Shown: positions 56,359 to 64,000 of the stretch, one piece after another
How the letters are laid out: each line of letters starts with the position of its first letter
Position numbering within the stretch: position 1 is the stretch's first letter
Source: Sanderia malayensis
Lineage: Eukaryota > Cnidaria > Scyphozoa > Semaeostomeae > Pelagiidae
Reading direction: 5' to 3'
Assembly (NCBI GenBank): GCA_013076295.1
Contig: RQOL01000531.1
Location: 3,720,001 to 3,784,000, forward strand
DNA length: 64,000 nt
Made by a program: the position numbers and the translations under genes
Notes under the pieces: model-generated
Databases searched by the model: none
What the model was told of the DNA's origin: nothing
Seen by the model: the letters and a program-made list of their open reading frames with translations, nothing else

Positions 56359-56520
56359 TCATTTCTTTTTTAAGTCACTCCCACCTTGCTGCAGCAAAGA
56401 CAGCTTAGGACTTTTGCCTCTGCGGGGCAGCTTAGTTTCTTCGGAACGGTGCGGGATAACGCGGGAGCGTTGTCTTGTAAAATTCAAAGCTTCTTTCACT
56501 TGTTCTTCGCGAGTTTTCAT
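56359..56520 (-). CDS. Short basic open frame, uncertain
   Basis: ATG at 56520 to TGA at 56359, 53 residues, rich in Lys, Arg and Ser (RQRSRVIPHRSEETKLPRRG). The GC content is higher than the surroundings, and an alternative donor (cagcaag|gtggga) could make it a first exon. No family recognised. It could instead be part of the CHMP4 5' region. Confidence 0.25.
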   Translation of the reverse strand: MKTREEQVKEALNFTRQRSRVIPHRSEETKLPRRGKSPKLSLLQQGGSDLKKK

Positions 56521-57832
56521 GGTGGGCGGATCAAAATCTATTTAGACAAAGAGCTGTGAATTTTACATCATACCGAAGGAAACAAATTCTAATATATTGA
56601 CGGATAACTGCTTCTCAGGTATTTTTATTTGTACATATCTTTTCGAGGTGTTTGTTATTCCAATTTTAATGAGATTTAATCCGACTGTTAGACCGTGAAC
56701 CTCCTGCATTTTAGTTTGCTTTTGTGTCTCTCAGGGACGCCCTATATTCACAACTTTATTTACTGCATCTGTTCATTGGAATTAGTTGAATTCTTTGCAA
56801 TAAAGAAGTTATTATGTGTTTAATACTTTTGCTGTTATCATACCAAGATCCTTTTGAAAAATTGTCAGCTTGGAGAAGTTGCATTTAGGTTTAGGCCATA
56901 ATTTTAAAGGAAGCTTTCGAGATTGATCTTGACGTGCATTTTTCAAAGGTAAACAATGGATTGGGCTCGGCACATCTTGGTTGTTAATTACTTTCTGTAA
57001 TTCGATAAATGCGGATGGAATTACATGTTTATTAAGCTAGTAATATGTGAATTGAAGTTGTTATAATCTTCGTGCACGATACGGAGCTGTGGATAAAGAT
57101 TATTGCAGACACTTGTGTCGCTTTAACAGCGAAGGAGAGGAGATTAATATGCATTTGGTGTGCTCAATTATTAAAAGGTGTAAAGAATATTTAAATATTT
57201 TATAATGAAATTGATTGAAAAAACGCGTCCCATGAAAGATATTTGTGAATATGTTCAATTAATTCACTTAATATGATGTAAGAAATATTGGCTTAATATT
57301 GGGGACAAGGTATTATGGATCATATATATTCTCTGAGTGTGAAGTTTCAATTAATACTGAAGATTTTCTTGACAAAAACACACCAGCTTCAACAAAAGTT
57401 AATTTTTTATTTCCTTGCAATTTAATCTCTCTATTGTTGATGATTTGTATTGCAATTGTTTGAGGTGAATTGTTCATCAGTTATTTATGAATTGTTTTTG
57501 AAGTTTTTCAATTTTTGAATTGAGAACACTTTTTAATCTGATCAGAAATATCTGTGGTATGAGAAGAAATTTTTTAATCTAATCCTGCTTTTGGTATTTG
57601 TAATTGAATATTGTTAAAAGGAAACATTATAACTGTGAAGCATTTAAGTAATGACAGTTAAACTATGAAGAGTTGTCCACAAGTAATTTCTTGTGGTTGA
57701 TTAATGTTATTACATGAGCATTCCATTCTATTTTGTTGCTCAAGCAATTGTTTTATCCTTATTCTATTGTTTCCTTCTGTAGGTATTGTACTCAGCCTCA
57801 TATTGAATATAACTTGCCTGGGCTGAATTGGG
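56521..57832. other. Upstream/5' intron region of tropomyosin
   Basis: AT-rich, no gene. A likely acceptor (ttccttctgtag|gtattg, ~57781) just before the tropomyosin ATG suggests an upstream non-coding exon somewhere in this stretch. Confidence 0.4.
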
Positions 57833-58923
57833 ATGGAGGCTGTAAGACAGAAGTTGAACACGATTCGTCAAGACATTGATGACACAGAAGAGAAAGCAAA
57901 GAACACTGAAATGTATGTTAGAATGGAGAAGCAACGATTGGAGTCTTGCCTGCTGGAGCGGGAATCTCTCGATCGTAAAATGGCGAATATTCTGAGAAAA
58001 ATTGAGACGACTCAGGATCAATATCAGGATGCATTAGAGAAATTACAGGATGCAGAAACTCAGATAGATGTAAATGAAAGCAAGCGCAAGGCACTCGAGA
58101 AGAGGGAAAATGATTATGACGAGAGGCTAACTGTGCTGGAAGACCGAGTGAGAATTGCAAAGATTAATTCCGAAGAGAGAAAACAATTGCTTGACGAAGC
58201 AAGGCGAAGGCAGCAGGTGTTAATTGTTGATTTGGAGAAATCGCAGCAAAGGTGTGCAGAAGCAAAGGAGAAGTCCGAGTTTTTTGATTCAGAGATCGAT
58301 CACGTGGGTCAAAAACTGCGTCAGCTAGAAAGAAGAGAAATGTCATCTACAGATCGTGAAATGGAAATGGAGGATGAATTGAGGTATCTAGCAGATAAAC
58401 TCAGAGGTGCGCAGGAAAGATGGTTCTTGAGTGATGATAAAACAAGAGCATTAGTAAGAGTTAAGGAAGCATTACAAGGTACATTAAGTTTTATTACTAT
58501 TCCAGTCAAATCTTTATATTGCAAGTACTCTGAATAAAACGTTTCTCCAAGTAGCAGTAGATTGGTATGCCCCTACATACATACATTTACATGCATGCAT
58601 GCATTTACATGCATACATCCATTTACACGCATATGTTTTTGGGAGGCAGGTCTATTTGCGACAACACAAATGCTTGTGTTGACATGCCAAAATGTCTATA
58701 ATACTTTGTCTAATTACAAAGTTAATTAAGAAAATCAAAAGTGGACCTTAAAAATCTACTTATGCCTATTTAGTAACCTAACTCTTACCCGATCCTTGCC
58801 CTTTTATGTTATCCATTTTGAAATTGCGTTTGTTTTGCAGATGAAATTGAGCTGGTTCGCTCCAAGACAAGACATCTTAGTACTGAAATTCAAAGAATGT
58901 TTGATGAAATTCACAGCTATTAA
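57833..58923 (+). CDS. Tropomyosin-like coiled-coil protein
   Basis: Two exons (57833-58478, 58841-58923), 242 residues, against 248 for short and 284 for long vertebrate tropomyosins. The entire protein is a continuous heptad coiled coil starting MEAVRQKLNTIRQDIDDTEE. Family-like features are the evenly spaced charged heptads, LERREMSSTDREMEMEDELR late in the coil, and a C-terminal exon RHLSTEIQRMFDEIHSY comparable to the DEMD..FSELAGY-type ending. Tropomyosin lies along actin filaments head-to-tail; in non-bilaterians both muscle and non-muscle forms exist. Vertebrate genes are split into many exons, so one long exon plus a final short one is unusual and resembles simplified invertebrate genes. 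Another coiled-coil family cannot be fully excluded. Confidence 0.75.
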
Positions 58924-59781
58924 TCTTTGATGTTTGCTTTTGCAGCACAGACAGAAACGCAAAAGCATTACAGACTTTTAGTTATGAACATTCATTTGAA
59001 GGTGTTTTAATTGCTCACTAACTTGTCACAATTATTTTTGCAGCATTTTATCCCATATTAGGTTCTATTTTACTGGCTCTCATTTGACTATTTTATTTGC
59101 AATGGTAATTATTATTTGTTTTACTACTTCAATAGTTTTCTTGTATTTAGTTGTTTAATCCTCCGATTCCCTTGACCCCAGAGGGAAGTTGTATACAATT
59201 CTTTTACATTGTAGTTTGAGCTATATCTTGAATCACTGCAGTCTAATTGGGAGAATAAAGGTTTGGGGCCCACAACGTTAACCTTAGAGCTACAATTTAA
59301 AATTGCTGAAGAATTTAAGCCTTAAATGCAGTTAATCATGCATTCTAAGTGGAATATTTAGATTTGTAATATGCTTTTATCTTATATGAATTATATAACC
59401 GTTCAAACAATTAACTAGCAATTTTAATTGATAATATTACTCTTATAACTATTCAGCATTAGACCCATATTCAATTTAACTGTTCTTGTCTTAGAAGGGT
59501 TAATATTTGTGATTAACTTGGTTTATTTCATGTCAATGTATTTATTTGATTACTTCTCTTGATGATTAGTATTTTTGAGAAGACTTGGAAATAATACGTC
59601 ACATTTATTGGAAAATGTATAATAATAGGTATGTACGAAAAAAATGGAATACACCATACATTTCAAGCATTATTTTATTATTTCAAGCAATCTGCTCGAT
59701 AATAAAATTCACTAAACTACGACAATACAATTGAGATTATGCTGTTCTAGAGAAAAATGGGGAAATATAATAGAAAATAAT
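58924..59781. other. Convergent intergenic stretch
   Basis: 3' flanks of tropomyosin (+) and FAM136A (-). AT-rich with no recognisable gene. Confidence 0.5.
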
Positions 59782-60479
59782 CTATGGAGACTGGCTTGAG
59801 TCCTTTGAAAACTGTGCTAAAAGGTTGTTAATCCTTTTTATCATGTTTGGTACCAGGTCAACATGATTATTGCAACAGTTAACAACACAAGAATCTAATT
59901 GCTGTTGAAGAGAAGTGACTTCTGCGTGAGTTGTGCTGGAATCAACTTTATCTTGAACTTCATCCTGACATTGCCTGGTACAACGACCAAGTCGATCCTT
60001 TGAAAAGAGAATAATTTGAGAAGCTCTAACCCAATGAAAAGAGCAAAGAGCTCTGGTATGTAAAGAAAAAGGTTTGTTGGGTTATACCTGAAAATTATTT
60101 AACTCTTTTCCTATAAACTCTTGAACTTGCTGTGCAGGGTTGAAGCAACGTTGAACACAGTTTTCTAGTTGTGCCTTGCCAGATATATTACTTTCATAAC
60201 ATTTTGCAGCACACATATGAGAGGCAGCCTGAATTATAAACGAATAAATTGATAGCTTCAGAATTGCTTTGCTACCAACCACGTGACCATCAAGGCCAAA
60301 TGAGTTGGCAAGATTATACACAACATTAGAAAAATGTTTGAAAATGCAAGTCAAATTCTTGGCTAAATGATGGTATAACATAATTTTTGTACCAGAAGTG
60401 GTCTCAATCTGTCCTTCTCCACGTCATTCAGCATTTTCTCCACAGCTTGCTGCACTCTGCCTTGTGCTTCGGTCGCCAT
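59782..60479 (-). CDS. FAM136A: FAM136A, mitochondrial intermembrane-space twin-CX3C protein
   Basis: Three exons (60479-60393, 60228-60088, 59997-59782), 147 residues; human 138. N-terminal RVQQAVEKMLNDVEKDRLRP matches the family start. Four CX3C pairs follow: CAAKC, CVQRC, CTRQC and CVVNC, the last two in DRLGRCTRQCQDEVQDK and LDSCVVNCCNNHVDLVPNM. Twin CX3C proteins are oxidised by Mia40 in the intermembrane space. FAM136A has been linked to mitochondrial proteostasis and inner-ear disease in humans; its precise activity is unknown. It is head-to-head with the SSUH2-like gene, 656 bp apart. Confidence 0.95.
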
Positions 60480-61135
60480 TTTTAATTTATGCAGCAAAGC
60501 AAAAAAAAGAGTATGCCTCGTATTGAGAAATTGCTTAAAATCAAATAAGAAAAAAAAGTGCACTGAAAGCAAATTCCTTTCTTTTCGGTCTTTTCCTTCC
60601 TTTTTACTTCCACCTAGATATAGTTACATGACATTATTTGTCTTGCTCTGGCAGTGGTAAGTTTACTATTTATTATATGTTTATTACGTTTTATTACCTA
60701 GTAGAAGTTGCTTATTTTAAGCGATTTATAGCAGTTGTAGAAATAAAAACATGGGCATCTCATCTTTTGTTTTCATAGTATAACCCTTTGACATGGCACG
60801 CACTAGCAACTGTGTCAGTGTCATGCGAATGGATCATTGGCCACACCCTCTCCTATCTCACCATCTTGTTCAGACAACAGCACATTATTATTCACCGATA
60901 TGTTGTAGAAAGCATATAAATAAACTTATTACATGTTATAAATAACTTCTATCGATCTATTTATCCAAAATAATCAGTAAAAATCCCATAACCTGCATCA
61001 CAATGATGCCATCTGTGGTGGGTGTTGTATTTCATAAACACGTGGTGCTGGGTTTATTTCTTGATTTATACGCAATGGAAATGATTTTGTTGCCAATGTC
61101 CATCATGTGCTGTTCTTACATCCAATTCTAGAAAG
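60480..61135. promoter_or_regulatory. Intergenic region between divergent FAM136A and SSUH2-like genes
   Basis: 656 bp, AT-rich. The part next to FAM136A holds a pyrimidine-rich tract (ttcctttcttttcgg) typical of translation-machinery-type starts. No discrete motif is claimed. Confidence 0.35.
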
Positions 61136-62075
61136 ATGAATCAAGGTCAGGGATATAACCAGCCAGGAATGAACCAAGGAGGCTACCCCGCTCCAGGTGG
61201 TGCAGGAGGCTACCCACCTGCTGGAGGAGCAGGCTATCCACCAAATCAAGGATATCAACCACCCCAGACTGGTGCCCCCATGCCTGGCCAACCTCCCCAA
61301 ATGGGTGCCCCTGCACCAGGACCGGCATCAATGCCAAGTGCACCAAGCTTCGACAAGATTGCGGGATACGAGACTGCGGCTGGATTAGCTGGTGGTACGG
61401 CTTCTTTATCAATATTTATTCAATGATCTCTTCAATATTTAGTTATTGTATTATTTAAATATAAAATGTTTCACTTATCTTGATAAGGCAGTTGATGTTT
61501 CTTTGTTTGAATAGTTTCTGCTGGACCACCTCCTCAACCTGTTCAACAAGGGCAGCCAGCTGAAAGACCAGAAGAACACTTTGATAGGTAGTTTATTAAT
61601 AATAGCTTAGTCAATAATGATAACAATATTAATAGCAATAACAATACTACAGTCAAATCTGCATAATTCGAACTTGTGTAATTCGAACTCTATCTAATTC
61701 GAACGAAATTCTCTGCCCCTTCAAGGATCACCAATGAACCAATTCTTGTAAAACAAACCTCTATAATTCGAACATTTTCATTCTTCCCCAGGGTGTTCGA
61801 ATTAGACAGAGTTGACTGTATTAATAAAATGTTTTGACAGATAATACCTTTTCAAGGCACTGTAACCAATGAAGATCCTGTTAGATGTACTGTTGGCTTT
61901 ATAGTTCTTTTCAGACTAAGAATTGTGGCATTATTTTTTATGCAGAGCTGCAGTCATTTCTGATGATGAAGCAAAGGATGCCCTGATCAACTTTGTTGCT
62001 GAAAATTGTTGCTATGGCAAGAGTCCTGCAGAGGAAATGTCAATCAAAGACATGAAGGCATCAAGTGCTTATCAC
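61136..62075 (+). CDS. SSUH2-like protein, 5' part only
   Basis: Three exons (61136-61394, 61515-61587, 61946-62075) read in frame; the 3' exons lie beyond the window. The N-terminus is Pro/Gly/Gln/Tyr-rich (GYPPAGGAGYPPNQGYQPP), and the third exon gives VISDDEAKDALINFVAENCC and YGKSPAEEMSIKDMK. That Cys-Cys-Tyr/Pro-Ala pattern matches the start of the SSUH2/Ssu-2 domain (EALVKFVSSRCCYSSAPA in human). Ssu-2 relates to tooth and odontoblast gene control in vertebrates and has a poorly known role elsewhere. The following intron exceeds 1.9 kb and is filled with repeats. Confidence 0.75.
61650..61818. mobile_element. Pogo-like MITE, 169 bp, TA-flanked
   Basis: ta|cagtcaaatctgcataattcg and cgaattagacagagttgactg|ta are ~24 bp inverted ends around several aattcgaac words, in SSUH2-like intron 2. 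CAGTC-type ends and TA flanks are typical of Tc1/pogo miniatures. Confidence 0.85.
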
Positions 62076-62214
62076 GTATGTTTTATTTTAATTATTTATT
62101 TATTCTACACCTTTCATCATCACTGTACTCTGTCATGAATACGATTTATTGATGCTGCGTAGCGGAACGAAGCGAAGCGGCTGCGCAGCAGAATATAATC
62201 GAGTCCTTGTTCCT

Positions 62215-62640
62215 TGTCGACAAAAAATCTTGTTTGTGTGTTTGTGTTTGTGTGTTTGTGGCAATGCAATTCAATGCGCCTACGCCTGGCATCAAATGCT
62301 ATTCCGTTTAGCCGCATGCTGGCTTTTATTATCAATTCATCAATGGCGGTAATCTTTTTGCTGCAGTGCAGTGAGACGTTTTACAAACATTGAGAAAACG
62401 ATATTTGGTTGGCTTATCTGCTGGTTATTAACTTCTATTCGTGGCCAGAATCGAGATTCACTTTGGGATTACCTGCTTCTCAAAATAGCTTTTTCGCGAG
62501 AATAAACTTTCGCGAATTTCCAATTTTGAAATTTTTATCAAGAATAAACTTTCGCGAATTTCATATTTTAGAAAGTTTCGCGTAATAAATTTTCGCGAAT
62601 TTTGGCTAAAAACAACCCTAATCCTAACCCTTAGCCAATG
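62215..62640. repeat. GTTTGTGT tract and TTTCGCGAATTT repeats
   Basis: gtgtgtttgtgtttgtgtg at about 62234-62262, then four partial copies of aataaactttcgcgaattt between 62500 and 62605 in mixed spacing, followed by telomere-like aaccctaatcctaaccctt. No coding sequence. Confidence 0.65.
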
Positions 62641-63261
62641 ATATAAAGCGCCCAAGGCGCTTGATACCCGGCTTCGGCTCCGCACGATTCGTGCAGACAA
62701 CAGTGATGCCATTTGGCGGCCATTTTAAGGGGGGGGGGGCAAATAACTTTTGTAAATCAATGAGTCCAAAGTTAAATGTTTGCTTTGAAGTTCTGGAATA
62801 CTTCAGTAAAATCCCGTGTCGCATCAGCTAATATTTTAGTAAGCTTCTGGGATGTTAAAACCATGTCACTTACCTTTAATTAGAACATACATATTATCCA
62901 GCATATCCAAGAGTGTTAATGTTTACAACGTTTTTTGTAATGCAGTTAATTTAGGCCTGGTCCATCGCTCTGCAATAAATACATAAAATTCTGATATATG
63001 GTAGATTTTTGCCATTCTAGCAATTTAAATAATATTAATCATCACATTGTATGCTCTGTAAAAAAATGTATATATCGACTTATTCCACCATTATTTTCCC
63101 CAAAGCGATCATTGAATTGTAGTGTAGTGTTGAATTGTAACATAAGCTTTTTGACCCTCTTTGAAATAGCCGCTAAATTGTTTCTGGCTTCACTGATTCG
63201 ACGCGAGTCAGGCTTCCAGCGCCTTCGGCGCTTTTTGTCATTGCCCTAAGCCTGAGGCCAA

Positions 63262-64000
63262 TGCCTGAGGCCAATGCCAACACAATTACGTCACATACGC
63301 TCCTGCGCAGTACCAATAACTATGCCACTGCGCATTCTGACCACCTTTTCCCTCCGCATAGCGTAACCCTAACCCTAAGCCTAAGCCTAACCCTAAGGCC
63401 AATGCCTCAGCCACTATGGATACCCATACGTCATATACGTTCCTGCTCAGTACCAATAACTACGCCACTGCGCATTCTGACCACCTTTCTCCTCCGTATA
63501 GCGTAACCCTAAGCCTAGGCCTAACCCTAAGGCCAATGCCTCAGCCACTATGGATACCCATACGTCATATACGTTCCTGCTCAGTACCAATAACTACGCC
63601 ACTGCGCATTCTGACCACCTTTCTCCTCCGTATAGCGTAACCCTAAGCCTAAGCCTAACCCTAAGGCCAATGCCTCAGCTACTACGGACACAATTACGTC
63701 ATATACGCTCCTGCGCAACACCAATAACTACGCCACTGCGCATTCTGACCACCTTTCTCCTCCGTATAGCGTAACCCTAAGCCTAAGCCTAACCCTAAGG
63801 CCAATGCCTCAGCTACTACGGACACAATTACGTCATATACGCTCCTGCGCAACACCAATAACTACGCCACTGCGCATTCTGACCACCTTTCTCCTCCGTA
63901 TAGCGTAACCCTAAGCCTAAGCCTAACCCTAAGGCCAATGCCTCAGCTACTACGGACACAATTACGTCATATACGCTCCTGCGCAACACCAATAACTACG
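63262..64000. repeat. 134 bp tandem satellite with telomere-like motifs
   Basis: Five to six units of exactly about 134 bp continue off the right edge. Each has ccctaagcctaagcctaacc, caatgcctcagc, acgtcatatacgctcctgcg, aataactacgccactgcgca, and accacctttctcctccgta. It is related to 20941-21250 by shared words. The repeated 74-residue open frames (63416, 63550) are offset by exactly 134 bp and are not genes. Confidence 0.92.

Noticed and set aside
63261..63774. Three tandem 74-81 residue frames
   Set aside because: Offset by exactly 134 bp; satellite translation.

Overview
The window is intron-rich, AT-rich nuclear DNA of an animal. Coding sequence is split into many small exons with GT-AG (rarely GC-AG) introns, and much of the non-coding space is DNA-transposon debris. 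TTAGGG-type telomere motifs occur internally, and the genes include animal-typical families (tropomyosin, a class A GPCR, MAEA, DNAAF9). DNAAF9 implies motile cilia. The gene set and the divergent receptor fit a non-bilaterian marine invertebrate such as a cnidarian, but no diagnostic marker proves this. Gene models were built by hand: donor and acceptor sites were read by eye, reading frame was checked across every junction, and proteins were compared with remembered families. No search was run.

Layout. 0.6-3.9 kb: a large, charged, unrecognised two-exon gene (+). 3.9-7.0 kb: a 3,026 bp MULE-type DNA transposon with an 8 bp target duplication, inserted exactly at that gene's stop codon; it carries a PHD-FLYWCH-MULE transposase (-) broken by one frameshift. 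7.3-8.8 kb: TTC1 (-). 9.0-10.4 kb: a giant foldback whose arms carry tRNA-like units and a 24 bp minisatellite. 10.9-14.7 kb: ZCCHC4 (-), head-to-head with a small zinc-motif/coiled-coil gene (+, 15.0-16.1 kb). 16.6-19.75 kb: MAEA (-). 19.9-20.7 kb: a 342 bp near-perfect inverted repeat. 20.7-21.25 kb: nested MITEs and telomere-like satellite. 21.6-24.1 kb: an ankyrin-repeat gene (+). 24.2-24.6 kb: a LINE tail (-). 25.0-39.7 kb: DNAAF9 (+, 42 exons). 40.0-41.6 kb: a p24/TMED protein with a long charged insertion (+). 42.5-47.1 kb: a WD-repeat gene (+). 48.0-48.8 kb: a MITE. 49.5-50.4 kb: an intronless GPCR (+). 50.6-54.3 kb: a PAAT/C10orf88-like gene (+). 55.3-55.9 kb: intronless CHMP4 (-). 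57.8-58.9 kb: tropomyosin (+). 59.8-60.5 kb: FAM136A (-). 61.1 kb to the edge: the 5' part of an SSUH2-like gene (+). 63.3-64.0 kb: a 134 bp satellite with telomere-like motifs.

The genes do not form one pathway; this is an ordinary compact gene neighbourhood with several divergent and convergent pairs. The notable structure lies in the mobile and repeated DNA: the MULE that separates a stop codon from its poly(A) signal, the two long hairpins, at least five MITE families with recognisable ends, and a telomere-motif satellite present at two places 42 kb apart.
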